Source: Bromus sterilis
Taxonomy: Eukaryota; Streptophyta; Magnoliopsida; Poales; Poaceae
Direction: 5' to 3'
DNA: 64,000 bases
Assembly (NCBI GenBank): GCA_950022295.1
Contig: OX465600.1
Span: forward strand, 292,313,782 to 292,377,781
Part shown: one piece after another, positions 12,043-21,574 of the stretch
Numbering within the stretch: the stretch's first letter is position 1
Layout: each line of letters starts with the position of its first letter
The notes under the pieces: model-generated
Told to the model about the DNA's origin: nothing
The model's database searches: none
The model's input: only the letters and a program-made list of their open reading frames with translations
Program-made: the position numbers and the translations under genes

Positions 12043-13159
12043 AACATGTATGACATGAAGATCAAGTCATGAAGAGGTGGATGTTTCATGGCAATATATC
12101 TTGGAAAGGCTATGGAAATGCCTTGATAGGTAGGTATGGTGGCTGTTTTGAGGAAAGATATAAGGAGGTTTATGATGGAAGAGTGTATCATGCCAAGGGT
12201 TTGGATGTACCGGCGAAGGTGGACGCCAACTCTCGGAGTGAGAAGGAGGCAATGCACGGCACAGGAAAGGCTAGCAAATATGAGTGAGAAGGAGTGGAAG
12301 TGTCAACTTTGAATACTTACATTAGTCCGAAGAACTCATGCACTTATTATCGGTAACTCTCAATCCAATAAGGAGGTTCACAAAGAGACAAGTACCCCGA
12401 GGAGGAGTGTATGGGGGTTTAGTTATCCTTGCGCATCCTCGACTCATGGTACATGAGTGTACTCTAATATTCGATCCCTCCAAAGATTAGCGATCCATCT
12501 AGTAGTTAGAGTTCTCAACTAGTTTTGTAGGTTTTGAAAATAAACACGGATTGCCCAAAATACGACACCTATCACTAATAGGCTAGATCTCTTGACACCA
12601 AAAGTTCAAACATTACTCACATCAATACCTCAAAACTATTGCAGGTTACTACTAAAATTAAATAGCAACCTCAATTACCTACTCTCAAGACAAGACATAA
12701 CTCAGTGCAACAACCAACTCTCTTAACAAGATAAACATGAAAACTAAAGAGAGTTCCAGCAATAAACTAAACAAAAGCCAAGGCTCTTGCTAAAGAGAAA
12801 CTAAGACTAAAACTAAACATGGCAGTAGCTATGAAAAGATAAAGAACACACAACAACAAAAATATAGGCATGAAGAATCCCATGATGTGTTCTAGATTTT
12901 GAAAGTGGAGCGTGTTTCTCTCCCACACAAAATAAGACGGGATCTAACTTGTTATGAACAGCAAGCAAAGCTAAAGAAAACTAAAAATAAAACCTAAGAG
13001 CGAGACGCTCCAAGCATAGCACATAACGCATGCAGTGATAAAAATATAGTGAGACGAAGGACGAACTGATGATTGTTGATGGAGAGGGGGATGCACGGGG
13101 GCATCCCCAAGCTTATATGCTTGAGTCTCCTTGAATATTTGTTGGGGATGCATGGGGGC
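12043..13159 (-). mobile_element. Fragment of an Athila-like element (second copy of the 54.2-55.3 kb sequence)
   Basis: The sequence matches 54199 to about 55306 in the same orientation with scattered substitutions, so by homology to element E it is non-coding internal DNA of a minus-strand Athila-like element. It includes one full copy and the start of a second copy of the palindromic GGGGATGC...GCATCCCC motif. It is cut on the left by the long-LTR Gypsy and on the right by the Tat-like Gypsy at 13160. Confidence 0.85.
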
Positions 13160-14003
13160 TGTCGGGGGAATGACTCCCGGGTAGGGTCACCCAGGGGAAA
13201 CAATTCATCAAGGCAAAGATCACCGACCTGATGTTCACCGATCTAATCAAGGCCGAGCTAATCAAGAGCAAGCAAGAAGTGGGCCGATCTGTTCAAGGCG
13301 AGGGCCGATTGCCCGAGAGAGGGCGCAATCGGCCTGACCAAGGAGCATTCTCCCGAAGTAAGCAGAGCAGCATCCGATCAGAATCCCAGGTCGGACACCT
13401 GGTACAAGAGCAATCAATGCGCAATCCCTGAAGATCGGGACTGTCAGAGGCGTGCGGTCTCCTCCAGCGCCGATCACGCGGACAGGCTGACAGGCTTAAG
13501 TATCTAGCTCCACTGTTCACTTCTGAGGTCTACAGAGTAGCGGTATGGTGAGCCGCAAGTCTACACCGGGTCATCCGGAGGAGCACGATGTGAGGTCCCT
13601 AGCTCATCTGAGGCAGACAGCTGGGTCCTCCCCTTTGTACATTTACCTTTGTACCCTGGGTTCGGCCTATAAGAGCCCCAGGCACCCCTCCTGCGTGAGG
13701 GACGACGGAGCAGTTATTGCAATCTTACCCACCTTAGAGAGAGCCAAGAGAGAGTAGTTACCAGAGGCCCTCTTCTCCTTCCTCTCAAACAGCTCAAGGA
13801 GCATTCATTGTAGCCAGAGTTATTGCATATAGCCTAGCTCGGCAGGATTAGGGGTGTTATCTCTACGGAGAGCCCCGAACCTAGGTACATCGTGGTGTCT
13901 CACCATGTGTTCCCACTCTCGATTTCGGTACCAGCGATACTAACCTCGGTTTGTCCCCCTCTTTAGCCATCCCCATGGCATCTGCCGTTACATATCCACG
14001 ACA
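13160..14003 (+). repeat. 5' LTR of the Tat-like Gypsy, 844 bp
   Basis: It starts TGTCGGGGGAATGACTCCC and ends TATCCACGACA, immediately before the PBS. The five bases before it, GGGGC, would be the left target duplicate; the right partner is lost. Confidence 0.85.
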
Positions 14004-14011
14004 GTTGGCGC
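14004..14011 (+). other. Left half of the primer-binding site of the Tat-like Gypsy
   Basis: GTTGGCGC follows the LTR. The rest of the site, CCACCGTGGGGC, is found after the inserted solo LTR, at 15646-15657. The shared GGCGC is the target duplication of the insertion. Confidence 0.85.
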
Positions 14012-15640
14012 TGATACGTCCAAAACATATCTATAATTTCTGCTTGCTCCATGCCTCTTTTGTGTGATATTGCTATGATATTGATGAACTTCCATACACT
14101 TTTGATCATATTTGGACTAACCTATTAACTCAGTGCACCCCAGTGCCAGTTCCTATTTTCTGCTATTTTTCTATTTCAGGTTTACCCCTTATTAAAAGTA
14201 CCAGAAAAATTCCGGGAAAAATATAGGAAAAATCAGCGTACCGGAAGCTTCGCGAAGAGCCAAGGAGGGGCCAGAGGGGAGCCACGGGGGCCCAAGCGCC
14301 TGGAGCCCCTGGCCCACCTCTGGCTGCCCCCTTTCGCCTATTTATTCCCCGTGACGAGAAACCCTCGGGGACAGAACCCTTTTTCGCGATCTCTCCTCTG
14401 TTCCGCCGCCGACGTGCTTCCAAGATCGGGAGCACCAGAAGACCTCTTCCCGGCACCCTGCTGGAGGGAGGAATCACCTCCGGGAGCTTCTCCACCACCA
14501 TGGATGCTTCCCGGATGAACCATGAGTAGTCCACCTTGGACCATGGGCCCATGATCAGTAGCTATGTGATGTTCTCCTCCCCTCGTTGTTCTTCATGTAT
14601 TAGACCACGTGAGCTGCCCTACATGATCGAGGCACATATGTAATCTTTCTGCTGTTGCTATGCTAAGTTTGCTGGAATCTGATGGATTATGAGATTATGT
14701 TCAGATTGTGATTGAGTTATATATTTGATTCTCTTCTTTTATATTTATGTTCTTGAGTAACTCTTGCATGTTCTCCGTTGCTGTTTATTGCTTTGGCCAA
14801 GTAGTAGGTAGTGACTCCAAGAGGGAGCGTTATGCATGATTGTGGGTTCATGCCCCCCGATGACTAGCTTGAGTGACAGAAACATGAGTCTAGGGGATGT
14901 GTTGTTGCCACAAGGGGGAAAACAACGGTGCTTGTACTTGCGGGTGCAAGGATTGTTTACTTTACGCAAAGTTCTTTAATGCAGTTGTCCGTTGCTTTGA
15001 GTTTACACTTTGGGTGGCATTCACAACTTAATACCAGCGAGATGTTCTGGATAGATATCTCAAGGTGGATGATTAGTGGGTAGATGCAGATGGATTCCGG
15101 TCTACTTGTCTTGGCGTACCGCCCGTGCTTTTGAGCCTCTTCCTTTCTGTTTTGCATAATTAGCATTGGTTTGCGCACATAATCCTGTCAATTGCCCAGC
15201 TGTAATTTGTTTACCTCGCATGGCTGTTTTATCGTCTTTTGGGAGAGAGACATCACTAGTGAACATCATGAGATCCACGTCCATACCTCCACCACTGTTT
15301 ACACTATCAATTTACTTTCAGTATTTACTTTTCAGTTTCTATCACTATCATTATTGTCCCGTGCGTTTTATCCTTTGTAAACAACAAGCCCGGAGGAATT
15401 GACAACTCCTCTGAACTCGTTGGGAGAAAAGTTATCTGTGTGTGTGCAGGTCCAGGAGAAGCAAGTGATTATCTTCAAACGGAGCCTCACTTGCCAAACC
15501 ACCTACTTGTCGACCCAGGAGTCCTACGGGTTCGATACTTTAAACCTTAGCATCTTCGCTAAGGGAAACTTGTTGCTACGCTACATCTCACCTTCCACAT
15601 GGGGTAACCAACGAGGGAGGAGAAGTTATCTCGTGTATCA
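14012..15640 (+). repeat. Athila-like solo LTR (1629 bp) with TSD GGCGC
   Basis: It starts TGATACGTCCAAAACAT and ends TCTCGTGTATCA. It is the plus-strand equivalent of the minus-strand LTR at 51475-53118, with both ends and the central part matching. Perfect 5-bp duplications GGCGC lie at 14007-14011 and 15641-15645. No internal region is attached, so it is a solo LTR produced by LTR-LTR recombination. The short frames inside it are not genes. Confidence 0.93.
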
Positions 15641-15712
15641 GGCGCCCACCGTGGGGCAGGCCGAGGCGTCGACTGGAGTTCTGATCCGGACGGACCATCA
15701 TCTGCATCGTGC

Positions 15713-17589
15713 ATGCACTTCGCCTTCGGCCTGGTGATGAGGAGCGGAGCGTGGGACTTCGTCATCGACAACGCCTCGCGGTTTGGGGCTGGAATGCCTC
15801 TGCCGCGCGGCGTCATCATTCCTTTCGGCGGACATCGCGTCTTCGTCTCGACACTTCCTGATGTTTTTCCCAGGGAGGTACGGGTGTTTTATGAGCTCAC
15901 GGATCTGTTGCCAGGAGGGCCGGATGTCGTGGGAACAGAGGGCACGACTGCGCACATCCGTGCGGAGGTTATGATGGAAGGAGCATCCAGTCGCCACAGT
16001 TCTACTTCAGCAACCCGAGCCGCGAGGGCAGCAACCACGATACCAGCAGGCCCAAGCAACCCATCGGACGTGCTTAGCACTCCCGCGGATCTTCATGCCG
16101 ATCCAGCCGTGGCTCAGGCCGAGCTGGAAAAGGTGCGTCAAGCTCTGAAGGAGCAGTCAGATCGGATCGGCGCTGAAAAGCGCCGAATGGAGGCATCAGT
16201 TCGGGAATAAAATGCGGCGCATGGTATCCGGCAACGTGTTATCCCACCCCCAGTAATTGAGGAGCTTCGTGCAGCAGGCCGAGAGGTCGGCAGAGAGCTG
16301 GGAGGAGCCCAGCAGCCAGTAACAACACTCATCGCCGTTCCCCAGATTTCATACAGTTCTCCTGTGAAGAACATGAGAGCTGCCGAGCAGATCGCCACCG
16401 AGCTGGAGCATTTGGAAGGAGAGGAGTTGTGGGAGAGGATGCGCCGAATGCGTGACCTCATAACCACGGCAAACCAACAGCTGAAGGCGGCCACCAAGCA
16501 GCAAGGGCCAGTGGAATCAAAATCAGTTCGGGAAACTGTGGGTGCGAACCAGCCGAATGCGCCACAACGGCAGCAGAGGAAGGCGTCCTCGCCGCATGGC
16601 AGTTTGGACCGCAGTCGGAGGAATCAAGGGGCTGCAGGAGGCAGTCGTAGGGATGAGCCAGCAGTCAACAGCAGGCGCAACAAGCAACCGGCGGCGTCAG
16701 CCCGGCCGGCAATAAGTCAGCGTTTAGGTCCCCAAGCAATCGCGGATAATGATGCAAGGCACCGAATCGAGCAGTTGCAGCAGGATAAGCAACCGGAAGA
16801 TGATGCGTCGGCAGGACCAGCATGCTTCGGCCCGCGCATTCAGCAAGAGCAGTTCCCCAAAGGCTTCACATTGCCCAGGGACACCCCCAAGTACAATGGA
16901 TCAGTCAGGCCAGAAGATTGGCTGGTCGAGTCGGCATCGCAGGAGGTGGTCGGCGCGTAGCTGTGCGCTATGCTCCGCTCATGCTCCAAGGTTCAACTCG
17001 GTCCTGGTTAAACAGCTTTCCCAACAACAGTATCAATTGTTGGAAGGATTTTGAGGATGCGTTTGTTCGCAATTTCATGGGTACTTACGAGCGCCCAGGT
17101 CTGCCTCGGCACCTGGCACTCTGTGTACAAGGAAAGGACGAGCCCCTTCGCGATTATCTTCAGCGGTGGATCAAGCTCAGAAACACTTGCGAGGGAGTTC
17201 ATGAAATTCAAGCCATCTAGTACTTCACTGACGACTGCTTGGATGGGTCTTTGTTGAAGCACAAGCTCCTGCGCAAGGAGATAACTTCTTTGGACGATCT
17301 GATGAGGATAGCCAATTCGTTCGCCGCATCTGACTCTGCAATGCGCCCGATCACGTTGAGTCCAAGTGGTTTCATCCAAGGGCAACCATCCAGCCAGCAG
17401 CAGCAATCGGCAGAAGAAAATGGTCCCAACGATCCCAATCGGCGCGAGAGGCGCGAGATCCAGAGGAACAACAACTTTGGCAACAACAACAACAACCCCA
17501 ATTTCAACAACACCCCAACAACAACAACACATGTTTTAACAAGAGGAAGGATGAGCAGCCAGATGCCCAATATGGCAGTCGGCAGGTAG
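15713..17589 (+). pseudogene. gag of the Tat-like Gypsy (stops and frameshift)
   Basis: The frame begins at about 15713 (MHFAFGLVMRSGAWDFV) and is interrupted by TAA at 16208. The same frame continues through an acidic/basic coiled region (VIEELRAAGREVGREL) to about 16925, where the frame shifts by one base. The capsid core follows (WLNSFPNNSINCWKDFEDAF, then GKDEPLRDYLQRW), broken by a TAG at 17218. It ends in an Asn/Gln-rich tail (17400-17540) made largely of CAA/AAC codons. The architecture is that of a Retrotrans_gag polyprotein. It cannot give a full-length protein. Confidence 0.8.
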
Positions 17590-17883
17590 CAACAGTGCAA
17601 CACCAAGAGGAACAAGGGGTTGCGGGAGGCAGTTGGAGGCAGAAGCCTGCAGAAAGGCCGCCAGGTCAGCCCAGGCCCCATACACCTTTGAGGACATGAT
17701 GAACCAGCCCTGCAAAATGCATAGTGGAGTGGGCAAGACCGCATCGCACACCACTCGACAGTGCATCTGGGTTGAGCGTTTGGCAAAGGGAGGAGCAGGA
17801 AATCCCCCCCACCACCGCCCCCACCCCCAGGCCCACCACCAGCAAATGCTCGGCAGCAGTTCCCACGTCAGGATGCAGCATAT

Positions 17884-18475
17884 ATGATTTTCACCAGTGA
17901 GTCAAATGACAAGGGCAGTCGGAGAGCCCGTGAGCAGGCAGTCAATGCCACCATGCCAGCAATTTCTCAGAGGATGAACTGGTCGGACAATGCCATATCA
18001 TGGGGCCCAGAGGACCACCCGAGCGTAATGCCCAACCCGGGCAGTTATATGCTCGCGATGGATGCGATCTTGGCGGCACCATTGTATTCATGCAAGTTCA
18101 CCAGGACACTCATTGATGGAGGCAGCTCCATCAACATTCTGTACAGAGACACAATGATCAAGCTCGACATCAGTGAGAGCGAGTTGGAGCCCAGCAGGAC
18201 CATATTTCACGGGATAGTGTCCGGCCTGTCATGTACCCCATTAGGCCGCATTCGGCTTGAGGTTGTATTCGGATCGGAGGAGAATTTCCGTCGAGAGCCG
18301 ATCTGGTTCGAGGTGGCCGATCTGAGTAGCCCATACCATGTTCTGCTCGGATCGCCTGCGATCACCAAGTTCATGTTCAACATCATGCAGCCCTACCTGA
18401 AGATGAAGCTCCCAGGGCCGAATGGTCCAATCACTGTGTGTGGTGACTACAGGAAGTCACTTGAGTGTTCGTCTG
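17884..18475 (+). pseudogene. Retropepsin-like protease fragment of the Tat-like Gypsy
   Basis: It is in the same frame as the capsid part. It holds the active site TLIDGGSSINILY, in which Asp-Gly-Gly replaces the usual Asp-Thr/Ser-Gly, as is common in the Tat lineage, and the second block VLLGSPAITKFMFNIMQPY. The element breaks off after KLPGPNGPITVCGDYRKS, at an inserted LTR fragment, so RT, RNase H and integrase are absent. Confidence 0.8.
18194..18413 (+). repeat. Protease segment, copy 1 of a 220-bp direct duplication
   Basis: It runs from GCAGGACCAT to GAAGCTCCC and is repeated at 18695-18914 with three substitutions that I can see (for example ATTCGG/ACTCGG and CCCATACC/CCCGTACC). Confidence 0.92.
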
Positions 18476-18694
18476 TGATACGTCTCAAACGTATCTACTT
18501 TTCCAAACACTTTTGCTATTGTTTTGCCCTCATTCTTGCATGATTTGGACGAAACTAACCCGGACTAACGCTGTTTTCAGCAGAGCTGCCTGTATGGTTT
18601 TATTGTGTGCAGGAAAATGGATTTTTAGACGTTCCAGAAAATTCCAGAAAATTACCAGAAAATCCACGCACCCGAAGGAGCCAGAAGCCAGAAG
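18476..18694 (+). repeat. LTR 5'-end fragment of an Athila-like family
   Basis: It starts TGATACGTCTCAAACGTATC and resembles the U3 start of Triticeae Athila-type LTRs, a different subfamily from 14012-15640. Only about 220 bp are present, with no matching 3' end, so it is a truncated fragment at a rearrangement junction. Confidence 0.65.
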
Positions 18695-18914
18695 GCAGGA
18701 CCATATTTCACGGGATAGTGTCCGGCCTGTCATGTACCCCATTAGGCCGCACTCGGCTTGAGGTTGTATTCGGATCGGAGGAGAATTTCCGTCGAGAGCC
18801 GATCTGGTTCGAGGTGGCCGATCTGAGTAGCCCGTACCATGTTCTGCTCGGATCGCCTGCGATCACCAAGTTCATGTTCAACATCATGCAACCCTACCTG
18901 AAGATGAAGCTCCC
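18695..18914 (+). repeat. Protease segment, copy 2 of the 220-bp duplication
   Basis: This is a near-identical copy of 18194-18413. Its left joint shares GCAGGACCAT with the neighbouring sequence context, and its right joint shares CTCCC with the MITE end. The joints look like microhomology, not transposition. Confidence 0.92.
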
Positions 18915-19211
18915 TCCATACCGATGCATTAGACACATTACGAAAATCAAATATTCCCAAAACACTTAGGCACGCAACATTTACTTTCACATCGTTCCTT
19001 GTTTTTTGACATAAATAAACAAATCAACCAATAAAAAACGTGGAGCATGTATGTTTCCAATGATATTAAACAACCTAGCACGGGATGCAGTGGTCAATCT
19101 ATTGCATACGATAGTATTAATTAGCAAATAAGCATTAAATTTTCTCGTTTTCCCTTCTACCTTGGTCGCAGTGCACAACCTAAGATGACTAATGCACCGG
19201 TACGGAGGAAG
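18910..19211. mobile_element. Stowaway-type MITE (about 302 bp), left TA lost
   Basis: The termini are inverted: the left CTCCCTCCATACCGATGCAT pairs with the right ATGCACCGGTACGGAGGAAG with three mismatches over 23 bp. A TA follows the right end (19212-19213) as expected for Tc1/mariner-derived Stowaway MITEs. The left TA is missing because the end is fused to the duplicated protease segment. Confidence 0.72.
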
Positions 19212-19383
19212 TAACATAGATGACCTTATTTATTGACTTATAGACTCATTCTATCTTGAAAAGAATGATGTGATGATAACTACTCTATTTCTCTTTCCTC
19301 ATTAATTAGCTGTCACATCATCTTTTTTCTTAGATGACATCTATGATATTGCTAAAGTTACTCCCACTGTGACCAGCCGGCTA
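19212..19383 (-). mobile_element. Partial Mutator-type MITE
   Basis: On the minus strand the sequence reads CACAGTGGGAGTAAC at one end, with an AT-rich body of the type found in grass MULE-derived MITEs. The other half was lost at the Stowaway junction. The family assignment is by resemblance only. Confidence 0.4.
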
Positions 19384-19700
19384 TATAGCAATGCCATGTC
19401 ACCTACAGCCCACAGAAAAGTTCGCTTATATATAGTAAATTGGCTCTAGATTAGCTACTAGTTGATTACATCATTTAATGCATGCACGTGAAAGATGGTA
19501 TCTGATTGGAGGGAAAGGAGTCTGCGCCATTTACACTGGCTGCATGCAAGCTTTTACCTCGTTTCTAATGCTGTAGCCGGGCTGCACATGTAGCGCCCGC
19601 CTCACTCTCTTTCCTCCCTTCTCTCTTTCACATCAGATTTCAATGACATGGCAAATGCTATAGCGTGCTGAGTAGGATCTATTACACTTGCTCTTAGCAT
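19384..19700. mobile_element. Second MITE-like segment
   Basis: It runs from GGCTATATAGCAATGCCATG to a right end whose complement is AAGAGCAAGTGTAATAG, resembling the GAGCAAGTACAATAG terminus of grass Mutator-type MITEs. No coding capacity. Confidence 0.38.
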
Positions 19701-19943
19701 CTTTACAAGTTCTTCAAAAGCATGATGTGCTATATTAATTAATTTTCTCAAACATTAATTACTTTCATCACATGCATAAGACCCAAACTTTGGAACAAAT
19801 GTTTTAAACCACTGTTGTCTTTCTGCAAAGTTTTTTTTCGGTTCCATAATAACACAGGATCCTTTGCAACAAATTGCAAAGTCTTTAAGGTGCTTCTTAA
19901 TATATATTTTAGTAAACCAAATCAGTGTCATCTCTTTCCTGAA
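19701..19943. other. AT-rich flank left of the Copia insertion, no supported gene
   Basis: No complete gene is visible. The last five bases, CTGAA (19939-19943), are the left target-site duplicate of the Copia element. An acceptor-like TTTTAG at about 19913 precedes a frame that joins the sequence after the Copia (see findings). Confidence 0.6.
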
Positions 19944-20125
19944 TGTTGTGAATAAATCTCCGCTGTACAACCGCATAGCGGTTTTGCCCCGTACCGGCGG
20001 CGCCTCTGCCCGAACGGGCATGTCCCTCTGCCAACGGCTGTGCCATCTCTTGCAACGTCGGTGGAGACATGTATAAATTGTAATCTTCTTCACGAGAATG
20101 AACAAGGAATCACTTTTCTTCAACA
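19944..20125 (+). repeat. 5' LTR of the short-LTR Copia (182 bp)
   Basis: It begins TGTTGTGAATAAATC and ends TTCTTCAACA. A TATA box (TATAAAT) lies at 20072-20078. Two perfect hairpins precede it: ACCGC-ATA-GCGGT (19970-19982) and TGCCCG-AA-CGGGCA (20007-20020). Confidence 0.95.
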
Positions 20126-20139
20126 CGTTATCACGCACG
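20126..20139 (+). other. Putative Copia primer-binding site (half-tRNA type)
   Basis: CGTTATCACGCACG directly follows the LTR. It resembles CGTTATCAGCACG, the complement of a tRNA-Ile anticodon arm (with inosine read as G), but with one extra or changed base. This assignment is inference. Confidence 0.4.
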
Positions 20140-21574
20140 CTAGATTCTACCAGAAGAAGAGAGCAAAGAGGGAGAAGGAGAAGGCAGGAGTCGCCGACGG
20201 TAGGATGACTCCTCTAGTCTTCTTTTTCTTCCGCCTGATGAGGGAGGACGGCCGCCGGAGTCGACTCCAGGAGCGTCGCCGTCGCGCTGCTGGATGGCGA
20301 GCACTGGGAGCTGCCGGCCGCGGCCTGGGCGCCACTGGACGTGGCCTGGGCGCCGCTAGACGCGGCCAGAGCGCCGTTGGGGACGCTGGACGTGGCCAGA
20401 GCGCCAACGGACGCGGCCTGGGCGCCGCAGCGCGTGCACCCGTCGGCCCTGGCACCGGCGCGAGCGCACCCGCCGGCCTCGGTGCCGCCTCCCCGCACGC
20501 CCCAGTCGGCCTCGGCGCCACCGCCGCGCGCGTCTCCGTCGGCCTTGGCGCCGCCGCCGCGCACGCCGGCCTCGACCCGACGCCACACGCGCCAGAAACC
20601 GGGGCTCCGCCCCCGCCTCCTCCACCAGCGCGCTGGGTGCCGCCGCACACGCCGACGCCCGCCCCCGACGACGCCGGCCCGAGCCGCTTCCCTCCCGGCT
20701 TCGAGCCCGTGGGAGGCAACGCCTCCAACGCCCCGAGCCCGGCGGCGAACGAGGGCTCCAGCAGCCCCGCCACGAGGCGCTTCGGCCGAGCCGTGGCCGC
20801 CATCGACCGGCGCCCGAGCCGCCGCGCCGGGACGTGGGCTCCGGTGAGCCTCGGCTTCTCCAACGCCGAGGAGGGAGGCCGCCAGCACCCGGTAGAAGTG
20901 GACGTGGCCTCGACCACCTCCTCCTCCGAGGAGGGCTCCTCCGCGCCGCGCCGTGGCCGCCGGTGAAGCACCGGCGTCGAGGGAGGCCCCCAGCCGTGGT
21001 GGCGGCGCCGTACGGGAGAGGCGGACAGGACGGGGCGGATTCCTTATCCGTAACCGCCCCAGCCCCCTCCTTATGCGGTGCCCCCCCCACTGGGCCGGCC
21101 AAAGGCCGCTGTGGCCGCGGCCCATAGCGCCAGCCTCCCTCCCTCCGCCGGCCAATGGGCCAAAGACGCCATCCAGGCCGTCTGTATCTGTTTTTTTATC
21201 TATTTGTAGTTTTAATTTAAATGTCTAACCTAGTATTAGTTATTGTATTAATTCAGTAATGTATTTCTGTTTTAGTACTGTATATAACTAAATGTATTTA
21301 TATTATGTACTTTGTAATATAAATAAAAGTACGGTTTTACACCGGAGATGATATGTTCTATGTGTATACCACATCATTAATTTAATTAACATATCATCGC
21401 GATCGAGATTAATTTCTCTCGCACGACAGACTTGCAAATTTTTGACAAACAGTTGAGGTTGACCCTTTTCAAGTTATACACTTGAGTCAAATTTTGCATT
21501 CTTATTACAAACCACGATGGTTTTTAATTTACTACTTGTAAATTAATAATCGTTAGTTCTCCATGTAGGTCGAA
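20140..21574 (+). other. Copia leader with a GC-rich, repeat-built block
   Basis: From about 20220 to 21150 the leader is extremely GC-rich and contains degenerate repeats of GGCCTGGGCGCC-type units (20320-20560). These open long overlapping frames on both strands. The sense frame (20238-20966) would encode Ala/Gly/Pro repeats such as RGLGAA and PVGLGA, followed by a less repetitive part with SRFPPGFEP and a Ser/Glu tail. I cannot show that it is translated. From 21180 to 21574 the leader is AT-rich and non-coding, with an AATAAA at about 21323. Confidence 0.55.

Larger units (their letters stand above)
13160..18475 (+). mobile_element. Decayed Tat-like Gypsy element (3' part missing)
   Basis: It has a 5' LTR (13160-14003), a PBS split by a solo LTR, a broken gag and a retropepsin with an Asp-Gly-Gly active site. 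It ends abruptly at about 18475, before RT. No 3' LTR is present. The DGGSS-type protease suggests the Tat/Retand lineage (inference). Confidence 0.82.

Noticed and set aside
20147..21155. Long minus-strand frames opposite the Copia leader GC block (about 250-310 codons)
   Set aside because: They exist on several frames at once because the block is GC-rich and lacks stop-type trinucleotides. No recognisable domain; antisense to the leader.
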